Source: Flavobacterium sp. (GTDB lineage: Bacteria > Bacteroidota > Bacteroidia > Flavobacteriales > Flavobacteriaceae). From it: DNA of 64,000 bases. The position numbers and the translations under genes are program-made. The stretch covers positions 1-64,000 of the forward strand of contig NZ_JAGNYF010000001.1 in NCBI RefSeq assembly GCF_017985075.1. Direction: 5' to 3'. A model generated the notes under the pieces. That model was not told the DNA's origin, did no database searches, and saw nothing but the letters and a program-made list of their open reading frames with translations. Shown here one piece after another: positions 9,589 to 19,017 of this stretch. Every line of letters begins with the position of its first letter. The stretch's first letter is position 1.

Positions 9589-12300
9589 TTATAACACGTA
9601 TTTTAAGCTAAACACCACAAAACGAGGTTGAACATAAAAACTTGAAAAGTTTGTAGAACCACCTAAGGCATTAAAACTATTGTCGTTTAATGCAGTTGTA
9701 TTTAATAAGTTGGTTGCACTAACTTTATATTCAAATTTACTATCCTTCTTTTGATAAGATAATGATGCGGTTAAGAAATCATATTCAGTATCAAAAGTTT
9801 TCGCTTTATCTCTATTGTGATAAAAATTGTATTCAGACGTAAAAGAAAAGGCATCTAAAAAGAAATATTCTAATGTAACCGATGGATTATCTACATAATT
9901 TATCTGGTTTTGAAAATCGTTAACTGTATAATCGTATGCCAATTCTATATTAGGGATTTTTTTAAAATTTGTTGAAAACCCAATTTTATAATTTTGTGTA
10001 AATGATTTGGTGTTCTGAATAAATTCAGAATTATCTGGATTTACACGGATATTGTTATTTGTACTTCTACTTATGCTTGCGCCTCCATTTGCTTTAAAAT
10101 AACGGGCAAAAGATCGTCCATAATTAAAATTTCCAGAAAGTGATTCATTAGGAAAATTAGAATTGATATTTACCGAACTTGAAACCTGATTAATACCTGT
10201 TAATAATGCACGATTGGTAATGATTTCGGTTTGTTTTGTATAGGTTATATTAGCAAAAATATTTTCCATATTAAACATACTGAATTTAAAGAAACGTAAA
10301 GAGTGTACTTGTGAAATTGAATTTTCTAAGAATCTATTTCCGCTATATAAACTGTTATAATTTGAAAACACATACCCTTGTGCTAATTTAACTACATCTG
10401 TAAAATTGTTAGATAATGTAAAATTATATGTCAAAGTTTGTGATTTTTTCATTTGCCATAAAGCGTAAAAATCAGGTAAAACTCTATTGAAACTCATATT
10501 ATTTACGCTGTTCAATTGGGTGTCACTGGTGTTAAATTGATGTATCGTAACTCCTGGATTGAAAGTAAATTTTCCCACTAACATTTTATAATGTAAGCCA
10601 ACAAAAGCATCGTTAAAGGCATAATTTACTTTATTGGTGTTTTGGCTGTCAGATAAATTATTTTGTGTGCCATTATCTAATGTTTGAAACATATTTGAGT
10701 TAAAGTTTTGATACGAATACGTGTTTCCAATGGTAACGTTAATGTTACTTTTTGGTGTTACCATATAGTAGTAATCAAATTTTGCATCCGTTTTATTTGT
10801 TTTAATAAATCGGTTTTGATTGATGTTGTTTCTTGATTGAGTACTATTGTATCCTGATAAAATAAATGGTTGTATTTGTAAATTGGCATTATAAAACGGA
10901 TCTTCTTGCTGAAATAAATTTTGCATTTCAAAAGCAAATACATTTTTGTCGTTTAGTGTATAATAGTAGTTTAAGTTTTGATTTAATGAAATGGGTTGTT
11001 GGTTTTTTTCGGTTAAAATATTCCCTTGTAAACTTGATACTACATTTTGTCTTTCCAATTGATCAGATGTTTTTAGTAACGCATCATAATCCAAGTGCAT
11101 TTTAGTAGAAGGCACGTAACTACTACTTAATTTAAACAATCCTAAATTAGTTCTTTGTCTGGAATTATCTTGACGTGTTTCTGTAATATTTACGGTAGAC
11201 CCATTCGGCAATTTATCGACACGATTGTATACATTGTCGGTTTGTAAATCGGTTTTGTTGTACGAATAAATACCAAATCCACTAATTGTCCATACTTTCG
11301 ATGGATTGTAAGAGAAGTTCGCTGCGCCAAATTTCGCATCAATATTTTTAGCACGATTGTTTCTCATTCCTACAATTCCCAAATCATTTGAAGAAACATT
11401 GAAACTGGAACCTCCTTTTCGCATCATATTTTTAAATCCACCAGTAAATTTAAAATAGTCTTGCGTGGTAAGCGGTAACTCACCAATATTATTTAAATTT
11501 CCAATCAAATTGACACTGTATTTTGGATTATAATAAAACAGTTTTGGGTTAACAATTCCTCTGTTTTTTGAGTCGATAATTCCTTCACCAGCTAAAACAT
11601 CACCAAACCAAAAGTTAGTTTTTCCTTGTTTTAGTTTAATATTAATAGCAATATTGTCTTCATTGTTTTCTAATCCTTTTAAATTAGAAACTTCATTATA
11701 ATTTCTTAAAACTTGTACTTTGTCAATAGCATCTGCAGGTATATTTTTAACACCTAATTTCGTATCTCCATCAAAAAAATCTTTTCCATTCACCATTAAT
11801 TTTTGTGCTGTTTTACCTTCAACGGAAATTTCACCGTCTTTATTAACAGATACGCCTGGTAGTTTTTTAAGCACATCTTCTAACTTTTTTTCGGTTCCAT
11901 TAGTAAACGAATCAGAATTATAAATAATAGTATCACCGCTAATTCTTACAGGCATTTCTCGAACAATTTCAACCGTTTCAATGGTGTTTGAACTTGATAA
12001 TACAATATTAAAATTTTGATTTTCTTTTGTTGTCGTAATTTTTTGTTCAAAAGGCGCATACCCAATATAACCGGCTTTGATAATATATTCTGTATTGGCT
12101 TTTAAGTTTAATGAAAATTCCCCTTTTTCACTGGTAATATTATACGCATCCATCGCTTTTGTAACTTGGTTAATGGCCATTACATTGGCGGTCTCTATAA
12201 CCAAATTGTCGCTATCTTTTAGTATTCCTGAAACCTTTACCGATTGCGCATAACTTATTCCAGTAAGAAACAAGCTTAGTACTAAAATTATTTTTTTCAT
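9589..12300 (-). CDS. TonB-plug outer-membrane receptor with carboxypeptidase-like regulatory domain
   Basis: A 903-residue outer-membrane protein. Order of parts: signal peptide (about 1-18, ending SYA-Q), a CarboxypepD_reg-like beta domain (about 20-105), a plug domain with the typical LEDVLKKLPGVSVNKDGEIS and VNGKDFFDGD stretches (about 120-230), then a long beta-barrel ending in the aromatic-rich FVVFSLKYVL. This layout matches the flavobacterial 'outer membrane beta-barrel protein' group often found beside GLPGLI genes. It lies 13 bp after a GLPGLI gene on the same strand. The ligand is unknown; no SusD partner is present, so it is not a glycan SusCD pair. Confidence 0.85.
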   Translation of the reverse strand: MKKIILVLSLFLTGISYAQSVKVSGILKDSDNLVIETANVMAINQVTKAMDAYNITSEKGEFSLNLKANTEYIIKAGYIGYAPFEQKITTTKENQNFNIVLSSSNTIETVEIVREMPVRISGDTIIYNSDSFTNGTEKKLEDVLKKLPGVSVNKDGEISVEGKTAQKLMVNGKDFFDGDTKLGVKNIPADAIDKVQVLRNYNEVSNLKGLENNEDNIAINIKLKQGKTNFWFGDVLAGEGIIDSKNRGIVNPKLFYYNPKYSVNLIGNLNNIGELPLTTQDYFKFTGGFKNMMRKGGSSFNVSSNDLGIVGMRNNRAKNIDAKFGAANFSYNPSKVWTISGFGIYSYNKTDLQTDNVYNRVDKLPNGSTVNITETRQDNSRQRTNLGLFKLSSSYVPSTKMHLDYDALLKTSDQLERQNVVSSLQGNILTEKNQQPISLNQNLNYYYTLNDKNVFAFEMQNLFQQEDPFYNANLQIQPFILSGYNSTQSRNNINQNRFIKTNKTDAKFDYYYMVTPKSNINVTIGNTYSYQNFNSNMFQTLDNGTQNNLSDSQNTNKVNYAFNDAFVGLHYKMLVGKFTFNPGVTIHQFNTSDTQLNSVNNMSFNRVLPDFYALWQMKKSQTLTYNFTLSNNFTDVVKLAQGYVFSNYNSLYSGNRFLENSISQVHSLRFFKFSMFNMENIFANITYTKQTEIITNRALLTGINQVSSSVNINSNFPNESLSGNFNYGRSFARYFKANGGASISRSTNNNIRVNPDNSEFIQNTKSFTQNYKIGFSTNFKKIPNIELAYDYTVNDFQNQINYVDNPSVTLEYFFLDAFSFTSEYNFYHNRDKAKTFDTEYDFLTASLSYQKKDSKFEYKVSATNLLNTTALNDNSFNALGGSTNFSSFYVQPRFVVFSLKYVL

Positions 12301-12313
12301 TTAGGTGTGTTTG

Positions 12314-13180
12314 TTAGTTTTTTATTTCACGAATCATAAATTCACCGTCATTATCTTCCATTTGTTTCTGCATTTTTTTTTCGTATTTTTCGTATTCTTT
12401 TTTGGAAATGACTTTACCAGAATTCGGAATTTTTATTTTAACTTTTTCGTTGTTTTTTAAGCTTACTTTGGTGCAAAAGTAAATATAGTTTTCATTTTCC
12501 AATTGTAATATTAATCCCGGCAGGCCCCAAACGCCATTAGGTCCAAAGCTAACAGGTATTTCACTAGCGTACCATGCTGTAATGGTTTGTGGTTCTGGTT
12601 TTTTCATTTGAAATAAAGTAGTTTTCCCGTTCTTTATTTTTTCCTGTTGACGTTCATATGCCTCTAAATCATTTTTAGAGACAGGTTCAATGTAAGTTGC
12701 TTTTACGCAATTATAATCACCAATTATTTTTGTTTCGTTGGTTATTTGCCAATCAATTTTTGGTAACGAATCTTTTATCACAAATTCATCACCAAAAATA
12801 TCTTCTTCTGTATATGAAATTTTTTCTTTTGTATTCATATATTTATCTCCATCACCAGACATACTTATAGAAACCGATACCCCACCTTGTCCTGGTTTTG
12901 GCTTTTCCAATTCTACAATTTCCTCAAAAAGCGCTTCGTTTTTATTGAATGTTAAAAGATAGTTTTTTTGAAATGCTTTTTTCATAGCTTCTTCAAACGC
13001 TTCTTTATCTATTCCTGCTAAAGCATCTTTCGCCGATTCTTTTTCAGATTCTTTTGAAATAGAAACAGCTTCTTTTTTAGATTTATTTTGAATGGTTTGA
13101 TATTCTACTTTTCCATAAAAATCTTGCCCAAAAAGGGTTGCAGAGAAAAGTAGTAAACAGAATTTAGATATATTTTTCAT
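12314..13180 (-). CDS. GLPGLI family protein (copy 2)
   Basis: A secreted protein of 288 residues with a signal peptide (cleavage near FGQ-D) and the diagnostic sequence WGLPGLILQLEN near residue 215. The N-terminal part carries long Ser/Lys/Glu-rich stretches. GLPGLI proteins are a Bacteroidota-specific envelope family of unknown function, frequently encoded beside outer-membrane receptors, as here. It shares its overall plan with the copies at 13258-14094 and 16566-17483: a leading FxGxxxY, a DSLxxxxWxI block, a Cys in DYNC, GLPGLI and a Lys-rich end. The paralogs are diverged rather than recent duplicates. Confidence 0.88.
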   Translation of the reverse strand: MKNISKFCLLLFSATLFGQDFYGKVEYQTIQNKSKKEAVSISKESEKESAKDALAGIDKEAFEEAMKKAFQKNYLLTFNKNEALFEEIVELEKPKPGQGGVSVSISMSGDGDKYMNTKEKISYTEEDIFGDEFVIKDSLPKIDWQITNETKIIGDYNCVKATYIEPVSKNDLEAYERQQEKIKNGKTTLFQMKKPEPQTITAWYASEIPVSFGPNGVWGLPGLILQLENENYIYFCTKVSLKNNEKVKIKIPNSGKVISKKEYEKYEKKMQKQMEDNDGEFMIREIKN

Positions 13181-13257
13181 AATTTGAATTTTTTATATTA
13201 TAAATAATTATTAGACTATTTTTTTTTTATTTGTTACAAATTTTAAAAATTTTATTT

Positions 13258-14094
13258 TTAGAATTTAGATTTAAGTTCTATAAATCCATTTTCATTTGTC
13301 ATACTTTTTATTTTTTCTTCTTTTAATTCCTCAAATTCTTTCTGAGTTACTTTTTTGCCTGTTTTAGGTTTAATTATTTCCGTTTTTTCTTTTGGGTTTA
13401 AAATAATTTTAGAACATAAAATGGTTGTGTTTCCATTATGTAATTCTAGAATTAATCCTGGAAGTCCCCAAAATTTATCTGGTCCATTGGAAATTGGAAT
13501 ATCTAAAGTATACCAGGCTTCAATAATTTTTTCCTTAGGCTCAATTAATGTAATAAAATTTGTTTGTCCACTTTCTATTCTTTTTTTAGATTCTTCGTAT
13601 TTCTTCCAATCTTTTTCTGTTACTGGAACTATAATTTGTGCTTTATAGCAATTGTAACTTCCTATTTGCTTTTGTTCATCTTTAATGATCCAATTCATTT
13701 TTTCAAGTGAATCGCAAACTAAAAATTCTTTCCCAAATATATCTCCTTCGTTTATAAAATTATTTGTTTTTAAATTTTTGTAATACTTTGATCCATTACC
13801 TGAAAAATTAGATCGAACTTGAAATTCTCCACCATTTGGTTGTGGCGAATCTAATTTTTTTTCCGTTTGATAAATTGATTCTTGCTCGTTAAATGTTAGG
13901 GTATAGTTTTTTTCTATTCCTTTTTTTAAACTTTCTAATATTTTTTCTTGCATTCCAGGATCTAAAGTTGAACTTGAGATTTGAGTATCACTCATATTTC
14001 TAATTGAAGTATAATAAGCTATTCCTTGGAAATTTTGTGAGAAGCTATGTGTACAGATTAGTGTAAATAGCGTAATTAAAACATTTTTTTTCAT
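13258..14094 (-). CDS. GLPGLI family protein (copy 1)
   Basis: 278 residues with a signal peptide (about 1-19, ending SFS-Q) and the WGLPGLILELHN motif. It keeps the same Cys in SYNC and DSLEKMNW blocks as its paralogs. It is the first gene of the minus-strand cluster and is divergent from the histidine kinase gene. The shared upstream region holds three 10-bp direct repeats, which suggests it is a target of that two-component system. The function of the family is not known. Confidence 0.88.
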   Translation of the reverse strand: MKKNVLITLFTLICTHSFSQNFQGIAYYTSIRNMSDTQISSSTLDPGMQEKILESLKKGIEKNYTLTFNEQESIYQTEKKLDSPQPNGGEFQVRSNFSGNGSKYYKNLKTNNFINEGDIFGKEFLVCDSLEKMNWIIKDEQKQIGSYNCYKAQIIVPVTEKDWKKYEESKKRIESGQTNFITLIEPKEKIIEAWYTLDIPISNGPDKFWGLPGLILELHNGNTTILCSKIILNPKEKTEIIKPKTGKKVTQKEFEELKEEKIKSMTNENGFIELKSKF

Positions 14095-14147
14095 TTTTTC
14101 ATTTTTTAGTTATTATGCAAAGAAAAGTTGTTTTGTTTTAACCAAGC

Positions 14148-14177
14148 GTTAATGATTGTTAACGATTGTTAACGTTC
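14148..14177. promoter_or_regulatory. Three tandem 10-bp direct repeats, candidate response-regulator operator
   Basis: GTTAATGATT, GTTAACGATT and GTTAACGTTC follow one another with a strict 10-bp period, one helical turn. They sit between divergent transcripts and abut the position expected for the -33 element of the kinase promoter. Tandem direct repeats with 10-11 bp spacing are typical binding sites of OmpR-family regulators, and such a regulator is encoded just downstream. Confidence 0.55.
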
Positions 14178-14199
14178 ATATTTATTATAAAATTGTATA

Positions 14200-14207
14200 T
14201 ATCTTTG
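14200..14207 (+). promoter_or_regulatory. -7 promoter element of the kinase/regulator operon; probably leaderless
   Basis: TATCTTTG matches TAnnTTTG but ends only 4 bp before the ATG at 14212. Transcription should therefore start at or next to the start codon. The expected -33 position is ATAT, a poor match, consistent with a need for activation from the adjacent repeats. Confidence 0.5.
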
Positions 14208-14211
14208 AAGA

Positions 14212-15891
14212 ATGAAGTTAAATACTAAGAAAATAGTCGCTTTTATTACCGGGATAATTTTATTTACAATTTGTTTGCAAGTCTATTGGAATTATAAGAA
14301 TTATCAATCTAACGAAGTTAGACTTAAAAATGAGATTCAAATTGCTTTCGATAAATCTTTAGAGCTTTATTTTGATGAAGCTTCAAAAGATAAATTCATA
14401 ACAGTCTTTAGTTCTGATTCTACAATTCAAATTGAAGATTTTATGAATAAAATTAAAACCGACTCAATATTTGGTAAAAAACTTAAAAGAGAAAAGAAAA
14501 CGCCTAAGGCTAATAACCATTTTACTCATTTATCATTTAATTATAATGACATAAAGAATAAGAAGACTAGAATAGCCTCTGTTGTTTCTCCAAAAATAGA
14601 TACCCTTTTTTTGTCAAAAAAAACAAGTCCAAAATACAATTTAGATTCATTTAGTATCAATACTCCTAGTATAAAATTAAGTGCTGTACAAATTGAACGT
14701 GATTCTTCAAAAAACTATAGTTTTACTAAAAATGCTAAAGCCATAAAACAATCTGATTCTCTTATTGTTTCAGATAAATTTATAATAGCTAAAAAAGACA
14801 AAAAGGACAATATTACTGTTTTGAAAGGGAAAAAAGCTATGGATTCCATTCATAAAAACAAAAAGTATCGCAATAAAATTAGTATGACATTTGTTAATGA
14901 CACCATTAAATATAAAACTTTAGACTCTATTTTTCAATCCGATTTAAAAAGAAAAAGTATTGTTTTAACTTATGAATTTAGTCATTTTAAAAACGACGCT
15001 CTTTTTTTTACTTACTTAAAAAGTAAAAATAAATTACCATTTCAAATCAAACCGAATTCCACTTACTTCAAACCTAAAGAGACAGTTTATCTTAATTATA
15101 ATTACTCAAAAAGCATTATTATTAATCGTATGGGTGTAGAATTGATTTTGTCTTTATTGTTTTCTTTAGCGGTAGTAAGTTGTTTGTTTTTTCTTCTTAT
15201 TATCATTAAAAAGCAAAAAAAGATTGACGAAATTAAAAATGATTTTATCAATAATATCACACACGAATTTAAAACGCCAATTACAACTATTGGTTCTGCC
15301 TTAGAAGGAATGAGTAATTTTAATCCAGATAATGACCTAGTTAAAAACAAAAAATATATTGATATATCATTTATACAGTTGCAAAAACTAGAAAAAATGG
15401 TTGAAAAAATATTGGAAACGGCTATATTAAATGTCAAAGAAATTAAATTAAATAAGGAACAAATAAATATGGTTTCTTTTATTAAGTCAATTACAGAAAA
15501 ACATTTAATGACTTCAAATAAATCGATTTCATTTCATTTTCAAGATAATGTTATGTTATACAATGCAGATCCATTTTACTTAGAAAATGCCATATCAAAT
15601 TTAATAGATAATGCCATAAAATATGGTGGTGATATTATAGATATTAGTTGTTTTAATTCAGAAAAATTATTGATTATTGAAATTAAAGATAATGGTAATT
15701 CCATTACAAAGGCAGATGAAAATCAAATTTTTGAAAAATTTTATAGAATTCCAAAAGGAAATTTACACGATGTTAAAGGATACGGTATTGGATTATATTA
15801 TACAAAAACGATCCTCGAAATGCATAAAGGTAAAATTGATTTAATTCGAACAAATGAGACTAATTTTAGGATAGCGCTGCCAAATGAATAA
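14212..15891 (+). CDS. Sensor histidine kinase
   Basis: A 559-residue membrane kinase. The first membrane helix (about residues 9-27) is followed by a large, Lys/Ser-rich periplasmic region of about 270 residues with no family I recognise. The second helix is at about residues 308-332. A HisKA domain follows with the phospho-acceptor His351 (NNITHEFKTPI), then a HATPase domain with N box LIDNAIKYG, G1 DNGNS and G2 KGYGIGLYYTK. DNGNSIT departs from the usual DNGxGI. The kinase overlaps its response regulator by 8 bp. Its genes are enclosed by GLPGLI genes, so an envelope or peptide stress signal is a reasonable guess. Confidence 0.93.
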   Translation: MKLNTKKIVAFITGIILFTICLQVYWNYKNYQSNEVRLKNEIQIAFDKSLELYFDEASKDKFITVFSSDSTIQIEDFMNKIKTDSIFGKKLKREKKTPKANNHFTHLSFNYNDIKNKKTRIASVVSPKIDTLFLSKKTSPKYNLDSFSINTPSIKLSAVQIERDSSKNYSFTKNAKAIKQSDSLIVSDKFIIAKKDKKDNITVLKGKKAMDSIHKNKKYRNKISMTFVNDTIKYKTLDSIFQSDLKRKSIVLTYEFSHFKNDALFFTYLKSKNKLPFQIKPNSTYFKPKETVYLNYNYSKSIIINRMGVELILSLLFSLAVVSCLFFLLIIIKKQKKIDEIKNDFINNITHEFKTPITTIGSALEGMSNFNPDNDLVKNKKYIDISFIQLQKLEKMVEKILETAILNVKEIKLNKEQINMVSFIKSITEKHLMTSNKSISFHFQDNVMLYNADPFYLENAISNLIDNAIKYGGDIIDISCFNSEKLLIIEIKDNGNSITKADENQIFEKFYRIPKGNLHDVKGYGIGLYYTKTILEMHKGKIDLIRTNETNFRIALPNE

Positions 15892-16561
15892 AAAAATTAA
15901 AATATTGCTTGCCGAAGATGAAGCATCTTTGGGTATTATAATTAAAGAAAGTTTAGAAAGCAGAAATTTTGAGGTAATTTTATGTGAAGATGGTGAGCTT
16001 GCTCTGAAGCACTTTAAAAAATCAAATTTTGATGCGCTTGTTTTAGATGTAATGATGCCCAAAAGAGATGGTTTTACTTTAGCACAAGAAATTAGACAAA
16101 CAAACAAAAACGTTCCAATATTATTTTTAACAGCTAAATCGCAAACAGAAGATGTAGTAAAAGGTTTTAAAATTGGCTGTAATGATTATATAAAAAAACC
16201 GTTTAGCATCGAAGAGTTAATTGTACGAATAATTGCACTAACCAATAAAATTCAGAATACTAATTCTACAAAATTTCCTATCGGACTTTATACATTTGAA
16301 ACAGAATCACAGCAGTTAATATTTAACGATAAAATATATAAACTTACCAACAGAGAATCTGTATTATTAGAGTTTTTTGTAAATAATAAAGGGCAAGTAC
16401 TTGAAAGAGCTTTAATCCTTAACGCTGTTTGGGGAAATGATGACTTTTTTAGTGGTAGAAGTATGGATGTCTTTATAACTAAATTGAGAAAAAAGTTAAG
16501 CCTCGATACTACAATTGAAATTATTAATTGTAGAGGACGAGGCTATAAATTGATATTTTAA
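15884..16561 (+). CDS. Response regulator, OmpR/winged-helix family
   Basis: 225 residues in two domains. The receiver has the acidic pair near residue 12 (AEDEA), phospho-acceptor Asp55 (VLDVMMP), a Thr in FLTAKS and a Lys in YIKKPFS. A Trans_reg_C winged helix (about 130-225) includes LTNRESVLLEFF, the HTH region VWGNDDFFSGRSMDVFITKLRKKL and a GRGYKL wing. It is translationally coupled to the kinase. The likely operator is the triple 10-bp repeat at 14148-14177. It converges with a third GLPGLI gene only 5 bp away. Confidence 0.95.
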   Translation: MNKKIKILLAEDEASLGIIIKESLESRNFEVILCEDGELALKHFKKSNFDALVLDVMMPKRDGFTLAQEIRQTNKNVPILFLTAKSQTEDVVKGFKIGCNDYIKKPFSIEELIVRIIALTNKIQNTNSTKFPIGLYTFETESQQLIFNDKIYKLTNRESVLLEFFVNNKGQVLERALILNAVWGNDDFFSGRSMDVFITKLRKKLSLDTTIEIINCRGRGYKLIF

Positions 16562-16565
16562 TATC

Positions 16566-17483
16566 TTATCTAGAAAATCTCATTTGCATACCACCTCTTG
16601 ATCCAGGTCCGCCGCCCATTTCACTCATTTCTTTCATTTTTTTAATCATAATATCGTCATATTCTTTTTGAGTGACTTTATCACCACCAGTTGGCGCTTT
16701 AATTTCGATTTTTTCTTTTACATTCAGTACTAATTTCGAACACATAATTACGGTTTTTCCGTCGTTTACTTCCATAATTAAACCTGGTAAACCCCAATAT
16801 TCATCAGGACCTTGATTTACAGGAATTTCTGGACAATACCAAGCAGTTACAGTAACTTCTTTTGGCATATCTATTTCAGCAAAAAAGTTGGTTTTCTTTT
16901 CTTCTTTTTTCTCAGAAGTGGCTTTTTCGTCAACTTTTCCTTCCTCTGTTTCTTTTTTAGGTTCTTCTTTTTTTCTTCTAAAATTTCTAAAATCCGTTTT
17001 ACTCGCTTCTTTAACTGCTGTCGCTTTAAAACAAGTATAATCGCCTATTTTTTTTGATTCGTCACTTAGTACCCATTTTAAATTTGGTAACGAGTCTTTA
17101 ATTAAAAATTCTTTTCCAAATACTTCTTTATCAACTGTGTATTGTTTTTCTTTAACGTTTTTAAAATACGTTCCGCCACCGCCCATAAAAGACGCCATCA
17201 TTCTACCGCCACCTCCTTGACCAGGCGCATCAAGTTTTTCTTCTTCTTTGTAAATTGACGAAGATTTATCGAAATTTAGAACGAATGTTTTTTCAAACAT
17301 TTTTTTCATTCTTTCCATAATTTGAGTTTTCATTTCTGGAGTCATGTCTTTGTTTCCGTCAAAATTTTTAGCAAATTCCGCTGTAGACGTTTTAGATTCG
17401 TAAACGGCCATTCCTTGGAAATCTTTCTGTGCAGTGGCCATAAAACTAGATAAACCTAGTACGGCTAAAAATATTTTTTTCAT
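16566..17483 (-). CDS. GLPGLI family protein (copy 3)
   Basis: 305 residues with a signal peptide (about 1-18, ending ATA-Q) and the motif WGLPGLIMEVND. It differs from its two paralogs by an acidic/basic low-complexity insert of about 30 residues (RRKKEEPKKETEEGKVDEKA) in the middle and a Gly/Met-rich C-terminus (MGGGPGSRGGMQM). It lies beyond the two-component genes on the opposite strand. Its upstream region lacks the 10-bp repeats, so it may not share the same control. Confidence 0.88.
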   Translation of the reverse strand: MKKIFLAVLGLSSFMATAQKDFQGMAVYESKTSTAEFAKNFDGNKDMTPEMKTQIMERMKKMFEKTFVLNFDKSSSIYKEEEKLDAPGQGGGGRMMASFMGGGGTYFKNVKEKQYTVDKEVFGKEFLIKDSLPNLKWVLSDESKKIGDYTCFKATAVKEASKTDFRNFRRKKEEPKKETEEGKVDEKATSEKKEEKKTNFFAEIDMPKEVTVTAWYCPEIPVNQGPDEYWGLPGLIMEVNDGKTVIMCSKLVLNVKEKIEIKAPTGGDKVTQKEYDDIMIKKMKEMSEMGGGPGSRGGMQMRFSR

Positions 17484-17546
17484 GTTTTAGTTAATTTTAA
17501 TCAATATTAGACACTAAAAATAACTAATAGTTACACTATAATTTGT

Positions 17547-17554
17547 TATTTTTG
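17547..17554 (+). promoter_or_regulatory. Putative -7 element before the 17571 gene
   Basis: TATTTTTG, a TAnnTTTG match, ends 16 bp before the ATG at 17571. Confidence 0.45.
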
Positions 17555-17570
17555 TGTTAATATTCATTAT

Positions 17571-18332
17571 ATGCGAATTTTACTATTTTTTTTATTAACT
17601 ACATTTTATACTTCAGCTCAAAATATTGAGTCTGTTAAGATAACATCTAAACCTTTTCGTTTCGAAGTGTTTTGGGGAAATGACCTGTCAGAAAAACTTT
17701 ATTTTTCAAATAGGAATACGTTATATAAAGTTAGTAAATCTGATACATTAAACTACGCAAATAATAACTTTGGTAAAATTTCAAGTGTAGAAACGTTTAA
17801 TATGTTGCAAACGCTTGTTTTTTATAAAGAAAATAATGCTTTTGTATTGTTAGACGCTCAACTTAACGAAATTAAAACTACTATTTTTTCGGAAATTAAT
17901 TGCGAATTTTTAAAGCCTGCTTCTCAAAACGAATTGTGGTTTTATGATAGTTTAAGTCAGCAAATAGGATTGTACAATTTAAATTCTAAAAAAATAAAAT
18001 TTCTTTCAAATCCTATAAAAAATATCTCGTATTCGCAATCAGATTATAATTATTTGTATTGGATTGACACTGAAAGAAATTGCTTTTCGATATCAAAATT
18101 TGGTAAAATAGCCACATTAGGAAAAGTAAATCCGTGTCTGAAAACAGTATTTTTAAATCAAAACGAATTGTTTTATCTGTTTGACAATAAAATATATTAT
18201 TATACTTTTGAAAATCAATTATCACAACAGGTAAATATAAATGAAAAATTGATTGAAAATTTTTGTTATACAGATGGATTTTTTTCTATTTTTACAAACT
18301 ATCAATTAAGTACCTATCAAATAAAAAAATAA
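17571..18332 (+). CDS. Secreted protein of unknown function
   Basis: A 253-residue protein with a signal peptide (about 1-16, ending TSA-Q). The mature part consists of repeating short beta-like units rich in Tyr, Phe and Asn (LYFSNRNTLYKVSKSDT, LWFYDSLSQQIGLYNLNSKK, LYWIDTERNCFSISKFGK). This suggests a degenerate beta-propeller, but I recognise no named family. It ends 3 bp before the deoxynucleoside kinase gene, so the two are cotranscribed. Such a gene before the kinase looks conserved in flavobacteria, but I cannot confirm this here. Confidence 0.75.
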   Translation: MRILLFFLLTTFYTSAQNIESVKITSKPFRFEVFWGNDLSEKLYFSNRNTLYKVSKSDTLNYANNNFGKISSVETFNMLQTLVFYKENNAFVLLDAQLNEIKTTIFSEINCEFLKPASQNELWFYDSLSQQIGLYNLNSKKIKFLSNPIKNISYSQSDYNYLYWIDTERNCFSISKFGKIATLGKVNPCLKTVFLNQNELFYLFDNKIYYYTFENQLSQQVNINEKLIENFCYTDGFFSIFTNYQLSTYQIKK

Positions 18333-18335
18333 CAT

Positions 18336-18950
18336 ATGCATATAGCTATTGCAGGAAATATTGGGGCTGGAAAAACTACATTAACAAAGCTATTATCCAA
18401 ACATTTTAAATGGGAAGCACATTTTGAAGATGTAGATGACAATCCGTATTTGGATGATTTTTATCATTCAATGGAGCGTTGGAGTTTTAATCTGCAAATT
18501 TATTTTTTAAATAGTCGTTTCAGACAAATTTTAGAGATAAGAAAATCAGGTAAAAAAACCATACAAGATAGAACCATTTATGAAGATGCTTTTATTTTCG
18601 CACCAAATTTACATGCAATGGGTTTAATGTCTAATAGAGATTATACCAATTATAAATTACTTTTTGATTTGATGGAAGGTTTGGTTGGAGCGCCAGATTT
18701 ACTTATTTATTTAAGAAGTTCAATACCAAATTTAGTAGGGCAAATTCATAAACGCGGAAGGGATTATGAAAATTCAATTTCAATCGATTATTTAAGTAGA
18801 TTGAATGAGCGTTACGAAGCTTGGGTTACTACATACACAAAAGGGAAATTATTAATTATTGATGTGGATGATATAGATTTTGTAAACAATCCAGAAGATT
18901 TAGGAAATATTATAAATAGAATAGATGCCGAAATAAACGGTTTATTTTAA
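18336..18950 (+). CDS. Deoxynucleoside kinase
   Basis: A 204-residue kinase of the dCK/dGK/TK2 superfamily, which phosphorylates deoxynucleosides to monophosphates for DNA precursor salvage. Motifs: P-loop GNIGAGKTT (about residues 7-15), the substrate-side stretch ERWSFNLQIYFL, the DRT variant of the DRS motif (QDRTIYEDAFIFA) and the arginine-rich lid (KRGRDYENSI). The length is normal. The exact specificity cannot be read from sequence. Confidence 0.92.
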   Translation: MHIAIAGNIGAGKTTLTKLLSKHFKWEAHFEDVDDNPYLDDFYHSMERWSFNLQIYFLNSRFRQILEIRKSGKKTIQDRTIYEDAFIFAPNLHAMGLMSNRDYTNYKLLFDLMEGLVGAPDLLIYLRSSIPNLVGQIHKRGRDYENSISIDYLSRLNERYEAWVTTYTKGKLLIIDVDDIDFVNNPEDLGNIINRIDAEINGLF

Positions 18951-18965
18951 AAATTTAAAAGATAA

Positions 18966-18997
18966 AAAAATGCCTCAACTATTGTTGAGGCATTTTT
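18966..18997. terminator. Bidirectional terminator
   Basis: AAAAATGCCTCAAC pairs with GTTGAGGCATTTTT around a 4-nt loop, between the convergent deoxynucleoside kinase and pyrophosphatase genes. Confidence 0.88.
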
Positions 18998-19017
18998 GTT
19001 TTATGGTATAAAGTAAA

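Noticed and set aside
16566-17483. Third GLPGLI gene as a member of the repeat-controlled regulon
   Set aside because: Its upstream region lacks the GTTAAYGATT repeats; only a weak resemblance is visible.
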